Shown here: positions 1 to 6,703 of the stretch, one piece after another
Numbering within the stretch: position 1 is the first letter of the stretch
How the letters are laid out: the number at the start of each line of letters is the position of its first letter
Origin: Bacteroidales bacterium
Lineage (GTDB): Bacteria > Bacteroidota > Bacteroidia > Bacteroidales > JAOZQN01
DNA: 6,876 bases
NCBI GenBank assembly: GCA_029938985.1
Contig: JAOZTW010000273.1
Coordinates: forward strand, 1-6,876
Reading direction: 5' to 3'
Position numbers and translations under genes: made by a program
The notes under the pieces: generated by a model
The model's database searches: none
What the model saw: the letters and a program-made list of their open reading frames with translations, nothing else
What the model was told of the DNA's origin: nothing

Positions 1-182
1 TACTATTTTGGTAATTACATTTGTAATTGTTTTATTATAAGTGTTTTATAATATTTTTTTAATAGTATATAAGTAAAATTAATTTTATAAATTATTGATA
101 ATCAATATAAAATGAAAGCAAAAACTTTAGTTACCAAAAGAAAAAAGCCTTGAGCTTGACACTCGTGAAAAACGCCATATTT
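1..182. other. Left-edge intergenic region, no gene seen
   Basis: This very AT-rich stretch lies downstream of the minus-strand tlpA gene, and no credible reading frame is visible. It holds a short AT stem at 13-28 (AATTAC / GTAATT) and an 8-bp all-AT hairpin with a T-run at 33-60 (listed separately). A 9-bp inverted repeat joins TTTTGGTAA at 6-14 to TTACCAAAA at 131-139. Reading on the minus strand from tlpA, a weak 4-bp stem (145-148 with 154-157) is followed by a run of T's (A's at 141-146 on the plus strand). That could be a poor terminator for tlpA, but the stem is too short to call. Confidence 0.5.
33..60 (+). terminator. Weak AT-only hairpin with T-tract
   Basis: TATTATAA (33-40) and TTATAATA (46-53) form a perfect 8-bp stem with a 5-base loop, followed at once by seven T's (54-60). 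The shape is that of an intrinsic terminator read left to right, so it would serve a gene beyond the left edge, convergent with tlpA. The stem has no G-C pair and would be unstable, and such structures arise by chance in sequence this AT-rich. Confidence 0.22.
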
Positions 183-689
183 TTATTCTTTTTCTGCATC
201 AATTATCTTTTGTAAATCGTCAGCTATTTCTTCTTCGTCTCCTTCCATATACGATGTGTGTTGATTTTGAAGCTCTCCTTCCTTATTATAAATAAAGGTG
301 TGTGGAACATCTGTTACTCCCATTGCACGTTTAAAATCTCCGTTTGGATCCATCAGAATTTTAAATTCCCAACCCTTTGAATTAACCATAGGCATAACTT
401 TGTGCATGTCTCTACTATCGTCTATGGATACTGCATAAATTGTAACATTGTATTGATCTTGCCAATCTTCGTATTTTTCGTCAAATGCTTTTAGTTCTTT
501 AATACAAGGTTTACACCAAGTTGCCCAAAAATCAATAATTATTGGACCTTCTGCGTCTTCAAAAATTTCTGCGGTAGATACATAATCTCCCTTTTCGTTT
601 TTAACTTTTACATTTGGAAAAGTGTTGTTTTGTGCAAAGATAAAACTGGCTGAAATTAAAATAAGTGATAGTGCTAATACTTTTTTCAT
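183..689 (-). CDS. Exported TlpA/ResA-like thioredoxin-fold protein
   Basis: This is a 168-residue thiol-disulfide oxidoreductase of the TlpA/ResA/thioredoxin-like group, probably acting in the cell envelope to reduce disulfides in exported proteins. Residues 1-19 are a Sec signal peptide (KK, then a hydrophobic stretch ending FIFA) with a likely cleavage before Gln20. The mature domain has the active site W58-C59-K60-P61-C62 after the strand IIIDFWAT. A second strand (IYAVSIDD, about 84-91) follows, and the cis-proline loop VTDVP has Pro129 just before the strand TFIYN. The Lys-Pro dipeptide between the cysteines is common in TlpA-like reductases. At about 149 mature residues it is a minimal single-domain member, with an acidic C-terminal tail. 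The start is the only reasonable one because it begins the signal peptide. It stands alone, is transcribed away from the GH84-like gene, and has a consensus promoter about 60 bases upstream. Its partner proteins cannot be told from the window. Confidence 0.93.
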   Translation of the reverse strand: MKKVLALSLILISASFIFAQNNTFPNVKVKNEKGDYVSTAEIFEDAEGPIIIDFWATWCKPCIKELKAFDEKYEDWQDQYNVTIYAVSIDDSRDMHKVMPMVNSKGWEFKILMDPNGDFKRAMGVTDVPHTFIYNKEGELQNQHTSYMEGDEEEIADDLQKIIDAEKE

Positions 690-748
690 AATACTTTTTT
701 TTGTTAATAATTAAAAAATTGGTTAAATATTTTGATAATTCTCAATTA

Positions 749-779
749 CAAATATAAACAAAAAACGTAACAAAGCAAA
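749..779 (-). promoter_or_regulatory. Bacteroidota-type promoter for tlpA
   Basis: On the minus strand the -7 element is TATATTTG (plus-strand 749-756), an exact match to TAnnTTTG. A -33 element TTTG (plus-strand 776-779) lies upstream with 19 bases between. Both match the consensus used by the primary sigma factor of Bacteroides and relatives. The predicted transcript would start near 742 and have a leader of about 50 bases before the tlpA ATG at 689. This is motif matching only. Confidence 0.6.
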
Positions 780-829
780 TAATTAGTACAAAAATTATGT
801 TATTTTATGTAAATAGGTAAAATAAGTTC

Positions 830-849
830 ATTTTATACATGTATAAAAT
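830..849. promoter_or_regulatory. Perfect 20-bp palindrome, candidate operator
   Basis: ATTTTATACATGTATAAAAT reads identically on both strands and is centred between 839 and 840. It lies about 55 bases upstream of the predicted -7 element of the GH84-like gene and about 50 bases behind the tlpA -33 element. A dimeric regulator bound here could act on either gene. A second, interrupted inverted repeat, TTATTTTA (800-807) with TAAAATAA (818-825), lies just to its left. No regulator gene is present in the window. AT-rich DNA produces palindromes by chance, so a regulatory role is inference. Confidence 0.35.
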
Positions 850-903
850 AGATTTCAAACAATTTTATTTTATTTTATTTTTTCTTTATAAAATAAATTT
901 TTA

Positions 904-911
904 TACTTTTG
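904..911 (+). promoter_or_regulatory. Bacteroidota-type -7 element for the GH84-like gene
   Basis: TACTTTTG matches TAnnTTTG exactly and lies 38 bases before the ATG at 950, predicting transcription from about 918 and a leader of about 30 bases. There is no good TTTG at the -33 position; that region (878-884) is a T-run ending in C. Three tandem TTTTA units (863-877) and a T6 run precede it, giving a strong A/T-tract that may act as an upstream element or bend the DNA. A poor -33 box could mean that an activator is needed. Confidence 0.5.
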
Positions 912-949
912 CAAATGAATATTAATGTATAATCTTAAATTTAAAAACT

Positions 950-3616
950 ATGAAAAAATTCATGCCATTATTAATTGTAGTATTATTTTTTGTATCCTGT
1001 AATACTAATCAAAAACCAAGGACACAGGTTACTGACAAAAACTGGACGGCTTTTAATCCATACAGCATTCCGTTTGAAAGAAGAGTAAATGAATATAAAA
1101 AACATAATCTTGTTCCCAATTTTTCTTTTGAAAAAGGAAACGAATTAAGTAATGACAGTTTAATAACTGATTTTAATTTAGAAAATTGGAAAATTGTTGG
1201 AGAAAATATAGAGTGGACTAATACTGAGTTAGATGTATATGTAAAAAATAGTGCTAATCACGAAAAAAGAGCTGTAAAAATTAGTAGAAGTAGTAAGGAT
1301 ATTAGTGAATTAGACAATCAAGCAAATGGAATTTTGAGTGATTATATTGCTGTTATTCCAGGAAATTATATGTTTTTTTTAGATGTTCGCTTGGAGAAGG
1401 TTTTTCCTGCAAACAGAAGATTAAATTCAAAAATAGGAGAAGATGTTGACATTCACATTGAGTTTTATGATAAATACAAGAAACGACTTGGCAATGGTAT
1501 TTATTTTGAATACTATAACAAAGAAGTGAATAACAGTTTTAAAGGCTTCGCTTTTTCAAATCATTACTATATAGAAAAATTTGATTGGGGACGCATTAGA
1601 GGACGTACATTAAATTATCCGTTTTCGGAAGGTGATATGCCAGATAAATGTAAATACATTAAAATTTTTCTTGGTCTAAAAGGTAAAGGAACAATGTGGG
1701 TTGATAATATTGATTTTAGTTTTTCTCGTTGGAATTTTACTTCTTTGGAACGAGTAAAACCTTATTTTAAAAAGGATTTTCATAAATCAGATTTAATTAT
1801 TCCTACTCCACAAATAGTTACTGAAAAATCGGAAATAAATATTGATAACAAAAAATTTGTTGTTATTTTACCAAAAAATACTACGCAAAATGAAATTGCG
1901 GCTTTGAAATTATTAAAGAAAAATTTGGCAAAACAAGGTATAGATACTCTTAAAATTGTAAACTTTGATTATGAAAAACAAAAAAATGAAATAATTATTT
2001 CGATAGGAAAAAATGATTTTTATAAAAAATATGCTAATAAAATTGATTTATCTCAAATTTCGGGTAAGAAACAGGCTTATGTTATTAAACAATTAGATGA
2101 AAATATATTTATGGTTGGAGAAAATCCTGTTGGGAATTTTTATGCCACAACTACTTTTGTGCAAATGTTTGATGCCGAAAATAAGAAAATTGATTTTGCT
2201 AATATTATTGATTATCCCGATTTTGAAGGACGTTCTACAAGAATGATTAGCTATAAAAATGAATGGACAATACAGAATGACACCTCGCTTTCAAAAGAAG
2301 AACAACAAGAGAAAATTAAGGAACTTTATTCTAAAATTGATTACGAAAAAGAACTGATTGATTATTATGCTTTTTATAAAATAAATAAAACCTACAATAG
2401 TTATGGCGACTTAACCAACCAATGGTGGGAACCAGGAAAGTTTTTTGAAATACTTTTTACTGAGGTTGGTAAGTCTTGTGCCGAGTATGGCGATGCAATA
2501 AATACTTGTGTGATGTTAAATCCGTATCGTCACTTTGGTTACGAAACAGAAGAAGAGAAATTAAGCGATTCGTTAAGAGATATTTTTTCGCATTCGAGCG
2601 ATGAAAGTATGCAGAGGATTAAAAATGTTTTTAAAATTGCTTTGGATAATAACGCCAAAACAGTTATGCTTTGTGCCGACGATTTTGTGCCACACGCAGG
2701 TACTACAAGAGGAGAATACACACTTTTTACCGACCAAGACAAAAAACAATTTTACAATGTTGCACATGCTCAAAACTACATGGTTAACAATCTAAAAACA
2801 TGGATAGATGCCAACTACGAAGATATACGTTTTGAACTTTGTCCGGCTCCTTATCTTAATCAATTTGTGGATTATAGCATGGGTAGTGCCGAGGCTTTTT
2901 TTAGAGACCTTACAAGTCATATTTCAAAAGATGTAGCAATAATTTGGACAGGAAATACAGTACGCTCACTTAGCTACGACCTTGCAGATATTCGAAGATA
3001 TAGCTCATACATAAAAAGCAAACCAATGGTTTGGGATAACACTCCTTATGCCAGATATTTAGAAGGAGAATATGGAGGCTATCCAGCTCATTATCCTGGA
3101 AAGGCTATTATGTGTAGTTTATTTGAACCTTTTGATATTGTTTATCCTGAAAATTTTTCGGAATTACTTGATAATCACTATTATTCTAATTTAGGAGGCT
3201 CTGGGGAGCTAAACAAAATTCAATATGCTACTTTTGCCGATTTTTCGTGGAACACAGATGCTTACAGACCTGATTTGTCTTTATATAAAATTCTATATTC
3301 TCAATACGGAAACGAAAACGCACTTGCTCTTATAGAATTTAATGATATTTATTATAAACTTGTTTCTGTATGGGCAAAAATTAGAAACGGTAAAGAAAAT
3401 CAAACAAAAGAAAATCAATATACTATTCCAGAGAAAGCTATAAATACAGGTAACAGTCTTGTTGAAGAACTACAACAGAAATTTGATAATCTACAAACTA
3501 TTGACAACGAACTACTTTTAAAGGAATTAAAAGTTAAAATGGATTATAAAATTAAAGCATTTCAAAAAATTATTACAGAAGATGCTAAAGATAAAACAGG
3601 GCGCAGACAAACTTAG
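950..3616 (+). CDS. GH84-like beta-N-acetylglucosaminidase lipoprotein
   Basis: This 888-residue exported lipoprotein resembles GH84 hexosaminidases (O-GlcNAcase/NagJ type), which release N-acetylglucosamine by substrate-assisted catalysis. The signal peptide ends in FVSC with the lipidated Cys at 17. No acidic residues follow the Cys, so I see no surface-export signal. Residues about 50-262 look like a beta-sandwich carbohydrate-binding region (N-P/S-F-E type opening at 54-61, closing MWVDNIDFSFS at 249-258). Residues about 282-425 form the GH20b/zincin-like domain that begins IIPTPQ. The TIM-barrel domain (about 428-790) carries the catalytic pair Asp577-Asp578 in VMLCADDF, IIWTGN at 664-669, VWDNTPYARY at 694-703 (Asn697 aligns with the GH84 WWNFPVxDY asparagine), and a closing FADFSWN at 762-768. 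It lacks the GFYG and KDDPYH motifs of typical GH84 enzymes. A charged helical tail ends the protein. Family placement is fairly sure; the exact substrate is not. A non-hydrolytic binding role is possible. Confidence 0.8.
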   Translation: MKKFMPLLIVVLFFVSCNTNQKPRTQVTDKNWTAFNPYSIPFERRVNEYKKHNLVPNFSFEKGNELSNDSLITDFNLENWKIVGENIEWTNTELDVYVKNSANHEKRAVKISRSSKDISELDNQANGILSDYIAVIPGNYMFFLDVRLEKVFPANRRLNSKIGEDVDIHIEFYDKYKKRLGNGIYFEYYNKEVNNSFKGFAFSNHYYIEKFDWGRIRGRTLNYPFSEGDMPDKCKYIKIFLGLKGKGTMWVDNIDFSFSRWNFTSLERVKPYFKKDFHKSDLIIPTPQIVTEKSEINIDNKKFVVILPKNTTQNEIAALKLLKKNLAKQGIDTLKIVNFDYEKQKNEIIISIGKNDFYKKYANKIDLSQISGKKQAYVIKQLDENIFMVGENPVGNFYATTTFVQMFDAENKKIDFANIIDYPDFEGRSTRMISYKNEWTIQNDTSLSKEEQQEKIKELYSKIDYEKELIDYYAFYKINKTYNSYGDLTNQWWEPGKFFEILFTEVGKSCAEYGDAINTCVMLNPYRHFGYETEEEKLSDSLRDIFSHSSDESMQRIKNVFKIALDNNAKTVMLCADDFVPHAGTTRGEYTLFTDQDKKQFYNVAHAQNYMVNNLKTWIDANYEDIRFELCPAPYLNQFVDYSMGSAEAFFRDLTSHISKDVAIIWTGNTVRSLSYDLADIRRYSSYIKSKPMVWDNTPYARYLEGEYGGYPAHYPGKAIMCSLFEPFDIVYPENFSELLDNHYYSNLGGSGELNKIQYATFADFSWNTDAYRPDLSLYKILYSQYGNENALALIEFNDIYYKLVSVWAKIRNGKENQTKENQYTIPEKAINTGNSLVEELQQKFDNLQTIDNELLLKELKVKMDYKIKAFQKIITEDAKDKTGRRQT

Positions 3617-3662
3617 AATAGCTCTGATATTTAGGCATATTAAAACAAATAATTATAAATAA

Positions 3663-3695
3663 ACTGTCTGTTTAGCTTTTAGTTACACAGACAGT
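3663..3695 (+). terminator. 9-bp stem-loop between the hydrolase gene and dtd
   Basis: ACTGTCTGT (3663-3671) pairs perfectly with ACAGACAGT (3687-3695) around a 15-base loop, 46 bases after the hydrolase stop and 16 bases before the dtd ATG. It contains four G-C pairs, which stands out in this AT-rich DNA. The downstream T-tract is poor (AAATTTT), so it is either a weak intrinsic terminator of the hydrolase transcript or a structure in the dtd leader that affects ribosome access or mRNA stability. A near match to the -7 promoter box (TAGCTTTT, 3673-3680) sits in its loop, without a -33 element. Confidence 0.4.
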
Positions 3696-3711
3696 AAATT
3701 TTAATGAAAAA

Positions 3712-4164
3712 ATGAAAGTAGTATTGCAAAAAGTTAACAGAGCGTCTGTTGAAATTAATAATAAAATAAAATCTGAAATAAAACAAGGTTTGTTATTATT
3801 GGTTGGTTTTGAGAATTTGGACAACCATGAAGATATAAAATGGTTGAGCAAAAAAATTGTAAATATGAGAATTTTTTATGACAACAAAGGTTTAAAAAAT
3901 TTATCTTTGCTTGATGTGGGTGGCGACATTTTACTGATAAGTCAATTTACACTCCATGCAAGCACAAAAAAAGGAAATCGTCCGTCGTATAGCATGGCGA
4001 CAAAAGCAGAAATTGCTATACCGCTGTACAAAAGTTTTATAAAACAATTGGAAACTGATATTGGCAAAAATATAAAAACAGGAGAATTTGGTGCATACAT
4101 GAAAATTGATTTATTAAACGATGGACCTCTTACTATAATAATTGATTCTAAAAATAAAATTTGA
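3712..4164 (+). CDS. dtd: D-aminoacyl-tRNA deacylase
   Basis: Dtd is a cytoplasmic homodimer that removes D-amino acids (and glycine mischarged on tRNA-Ala) from tRNA, protecting translation. The 150-residue length is normal for the bacterial family. The active-site motif S77-Q78-F79-T80-L81 is present, as is the dimer-crossing Gly138-cisPro139 in the motif NDGPLT (136-141). KGNRPSY (87-93) and TGEFGAYM (123-130) are also family signatures. The chosen ATG gives MKVVLQKVNRASV, the typical first strand. An ATG eight bases upstream (3704) opens only M-K-K-stop and overlaps this start. It is the first gene of a tight four-gene plus-strand run, and its TGA lies one base before the proposed TTG start of the next gene. 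No promoter of its own is convincing, so transcription may come from the hydrolase gene or from a non-consensus site. Confidence 0.96.
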   Translation: MKVVLQKVNRASVEINNKIKSEIKQGLLLLVGFENLDNHEDIKWLSKKIVNMRIFYDNKGLKNLSLLDVGGDILLISQFTLHASTKKGNRPSYSMATKAEIAIPLYKSFIKQLETDIGKNIKTGEFGAYMKIDLLNDGPLTIIIDSKNKI

Positions 4165-4165
4165 T

Positions 4166-4576
4166 TTGAAAAAGAAAAAAATACATAAGATAACAGAAAC
4201 AGATAACAAGTTTCTGATTTTGGGAATTGTTAGTTCGGCAAATAGCTATAAACTTATTTGGACAATTAATAATATTTTGAAATCAAACCTAATATTACAA
4301 GAGAATTATACTGTAATTAATAGAAATATTATAAAAAGTTATGTGTTTTATTTGTCAAGCCAAGAAAACATGAAAATACTTGCTAACAAATGTGATACTG
4401 GTGTGCTTGTTTCAAAATATAAAAAATCAGACTACTTTTTAAAACTTGATACTTCGCCCAAAGATACTGAAAATGTATTAACTATATTGAAAACCTTAAA
4501 AATAATTCAAATAATATTTACTGTTGATTTGGATATTGTTACAAAAAAACAAAAACTTATGTTTGCTAATTTATAA
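4166..4576 (+). CDS. IPExxxVDY-family protein with degenerate signature
   Basis: This 136-residue protein belongs to the small IPExxxVDY family of Bacteroidota, whose function is not known. The family pattern is a short lysine-rich start (MKKKKIHKI), the strand LILGIVSS, then SYKLIWTINNILKSNL (27-42). The name-giving segment comes next, here L81-V-S-K-Y-K-K-S-D-Y-FLKL. Of the usual IPE...VDY only the final Asp89-Tyr90 and a Val for Ile remain. I chose TTG at 4166 because it gives the family-like N-terminus and follows the dtd TGA by one base. A TTG at 4142 is in frame but would overlap dtd and add eight residues not expected in the family; no ATG is available near the start. The protein is soluble, with no signal or membrane segment. 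Its stop is one base before the next gene's first possible ATG, so translation is probably coupled. Confidence 0.75.
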   Translation: MKKKKIHKITETDNKFLILGIVSSANSYKLIWTINNILKSNLILQENYTVINRNIIKSYVFYLSSQENMKILANKCDTGVLVSKYKKSDYFLKLDTSPKDTENVLTILKTLKIIQIIFTVDLDIVTKKQKLMFANL

Positions 4577-4586
4577 AATGTTATTT

Positions 4587-5336
4587 ATGAAAAATAAAGT
4601 AAAGGTTTTAATTATAATTCTTTTAATGTCGTCATGTTCTCAAAATCCAGATATATTGTCTAAAAAAGAATTTATAAACATGCTTGTAGATGTTCATATT
4701 GTAGATGGATATTTGGTGCAAAAATCTATGTTTGATAAAGATTTTACAGAAAACGATTCTTTGTCTTATTATAATTCGGTTTTTAAAAAGCACAATATAA
4801 ATAGAAGACTGTTTCAACAAAATATTTATTACTACGCAGATAATTTAGTTGAATATGAAAATATTTATATTGAGGTTGTAAAAATATTGAAAAAAAAAAA
4901 AGAAGTTATAGATTCATTAAAACGATATGCAGAACCAGATCCAACTAATTTGTGGAACAAAAAATTGGAAATAAAAATACCCGAAGATGGAATTAACGAT
5001 TCGGTATTTTATAAAATTAAAATTAAAAAACATGCTATTTATACAATCAATGCAGAATATAGATTTATGCCCGACGATAAAACTATTAAACCGTATTTGA
5101 AAATTTGTGCAAACTACAAAGATGATTCCCAGGTATGTAAGAAAATTAATGTAAATCAAAAAAACAAAAAATGGACAAAATATAGCATTTCGGTAAAAAC
5201 TGATACAACCAAAGAATTAAAAACAATTTCGGGAGTGTTGCTTGAGCATACCGAAGGGGCTAATAATAAGCATGTGAAAATTAGAGATATAGTTATAAAT
5301 CAAAACGTAGAAAACGAAAACGAATTAATAAAATAA
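4587..5336 (+). CDS. DUF4296-domain lipoprotein
   Basis: This 249-residue envelope lipoprotein contains DUF4296, a domain of unknown function found mainly in Bacteroidota. The signal peptide (MKNKVKVLIIILLMSSC) ends at the lipidated Cys17. Residues about 20-112 match the family pattern: an ILSKKEFINMLVDVHIVDGY helix, then SYYNSVFKKHNINRRLF and a tyrosine-rich helix leading to a Glu/Lys-rich helix. After about 120 the protein adds a C-terminal part of roughly 130 residues, rich in predicted beta strands, which I do not recognise. I chose ATG 4587 because it starts the signal peptide directly. An ATG at 4578 adds only three residues, and an ATG at 4524 would put a long odd leader inside the previous gene. 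A run of 12 A's (4890-4901) codes for Lys102-105. The gene starts 10 bases after the previous stop and ends 5 bases before aspartate kinase. Its role is unknown. Confidence 0.85.
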   Translation: MKNKVKVLIIILLMSSCSQNPDILSKKEFINMLVDVHIVDGYLVQKSMFDKDFTENDSLSYYNSVFKKHNINRRLFQQNIYYYADNLVEYENIYIEVVKILKKKKEVIDSLKRYAEPDPTNLWNKKLEIKIPEDGINDSVFYKIKIKKHAIYTINAEYRFMPDDKTIKPYLKICANYKDDSQVCKKINVNQKNKKWTKYSISVKTDTTKELKTISGVLLEHTEGANNKHVKIRDIVINQNVENENELIK

Positions 5337-5341
5337 AATTT

Positions 5342-6604
5342 ATGCAAGTTTTTAAATTTGGTGGAGCATCGGTACGAAATCCTAAATCGGTAAAAAATCT
5401 GTTTGATATTGTAAATACTTATAATTCTCAAAATATTGTAATTGTGGTGTCGGCAATGGGCAAAATGACTAACGCTTTTGAACGGCTTACAAATAGTTAT
5501 TTTTATAAAAAAAATGATTTGATTGAAAATTTTGAAATGATGAAAAACTTTCATTTTCAAATTGTTGATGAGTTATTTATTGATAAAAATAATAAAACTT
5601 TTGAGCAATTAGATATTATAAATAATATAATTAAAAACTTGATAAATCAAAATGTTTCTAATACATATAATTATAATTACGACCAAATTGTTTCGTTTGG
5701 AGAAATAATATCTACAACTATAATTAGCAATTATCTTAATTATAAGGGGCTTAAAAATAAATGGGTAGATATTAGAAAATCTATTAAAACAGATTCTGTT
5801 TTTAGGGAGGCAAAAGTGGATTGGAAAAAAACTGGTCAAAATATTTCGGAAAATATTGATTTTAACAAATTTAAAATATTTGTTACACAGGGTTTTATTG
5901 GTTCGGATAATAAAAATAATACTACAACTTTAGGAAGAGAAGGTTCGGATTTTACGGCTTCTGTTTTGGCATATTCGCTTGGTGCAGAAAAAGTTAGTAT
6001 CTGGAAAGATGTTGCTGGAGTTTTTAATGCAGACCCTCATATTTTTAATAACACAAAATTATTATCCAAAATTTCGTATCAAGAAGCAATTGAACTTTCG
6101 TATTATGGGGCAAAAGTTATACACCCAAAAACTATTAAACCTTTGCAAAACAAAAATATACCGCTTTTTGTTAAATCGTTTATTGAGCCAGAAAAAACTG
6201 GAACTATAATTTATAATTTTGAAAAAAACATAGAACCAAAACACCCAGTTTATATTATTAAAGAAAACCAAATTTTGATTTCTATTTTTCCAAAAGATTT
6301 TTCTTTTGTAGCAGAAGAGTCTATTAGTCAGATTTATAAGTTTATAGTACAGTACGGAATAAAAGTAAATTTGATGCAAAATTCGGCATTAAATTTTTCA
6401 ATATCAATAAATAATAATTCGCAAAGAGTTGATAAACTGATTTTGAAATTAAAAGAAAATTATAAAATTTTGTACAACAAAAATCTAAAACTGATAACTA
6501 TTAGACACTATAATAATGAGGCTATTAGTAAAATGATTAAAAATAAAAAAATATTTATTGAACAAAAAAGTAGAAACACAGCTATTTTTTTGGTAAACAA
6601 TTAA
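5342..6604 (+). CDS. lysC: Aspartate kinase (monofunctional, Bacteroidota type)
   Basis: This cytoplasmic enzyme phosphorylates L-aspartate with ATP, the first committed step toward lysine/diaminopimelate, threonine, methionine and isoleucine. The 420 residues show the amino acid kinase fold: K5-FGGAS, VVSAMGKMTNAFERL (35-49), SFGE (118-121), TQGFIG (182-187), TLGREGSDFTAS (196-207), WKDVAGVFNADP (221-232) and ELSYYGAKVIHPKTI (251-265). A C-terminal ACT-type regulatory region (about 302-420) includes DFSFVAEESIS, VNLMQNSALNFSI and LITIRHY, the form common in Bacteroidota. Feedback inhibition by an end product, usually lysine or threonine, is typical of the family, but the effector cannot be read here. 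There is no homoserine dehydrogenase fusion. It is the last gene of the tight run, with no clear terminator after its TAA. The gene symbol is used in the generic sense. Confidence 0.95.
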   Translation: MQVFKFGGASVRNPKSVKNLFDIVNTYNSQNIVIVVSAMGKMTNAFERLTNSYFYKKNDLIENFEMMKNFHFQIVDELFIDKNNKTFEQLDIINNIIKNLINQNVSNTYNYNYDQIVSFGEIISTTIISNYLNYKGLKNKWVDIRKSIKTDSVFREAKVDWKKTGQNISENIDFNKFKIFVTQGFIGSDNKNNTTTLGREGSDFTASVLAYSLGAEKVSIWKDVAGVFNADPHIFNNTKLLSKISYQEAIELSYYGAKVIHPKTIKPLQNKNIPLFVKSFIEPEKTGTIIYNFEKNIEPKHPVYIIKENQILISIFPKDFSFVAEESISQIYKFIVQYGIKVNLMQNSALNFSISINNNSQRVDKLILKLKENYKILYNKNLKLITIRHYNNEAISKMIKNKKIFIEQKSRNTAIFLVNN

Positions 6605-6703
6605 TTTTTTTGATGCCAGCAAATTGCAAACACAAACGAACTAACAAACATTTTGATTTATTTTTTAAATTTTTAATATTTTAAGTCTTGATACAATTAG
6701 ACA

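Noticed and set aside
863..883. Tandem TTTTA units as a possible variable repeat controlling expression.
   Set aside because: There are only three units in an AT-rich promoter region, which is too few to argue for phase variation.
3704..3715. Three-codon leader frame (M-K-K-stop) before dtd as a separate gene.
   Set aside because: It is too short to support as a gene. It is mentioned only as a possible translation-coupling feature.
4524..4586. An upstream ATG (4524) that would lengthen the DUF4296 lipoprotein by 21 residues.
   Set aside because: It lies inside the preceding gene and would place a non-signal leader in front of a normal lipoprotein signal peptide.
6062..6379. A 105-codon open frame on the minus strand opposite aspartate kinase, and similar frames opposite or within the hydrolase and DUF4296 genes.
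   Set aside because: They lie wholly over well-supported genes, their translations are low-complexity or lack any family pattern, and they follow from the base composition of the sense gene.
6605..6703. Search for a terminator or promoter between aspartate kinase and the intron-like RNA.
   Set aside because: T-runs are present but no stem of useful length precedes them, and no TAnnTTTG box was found.
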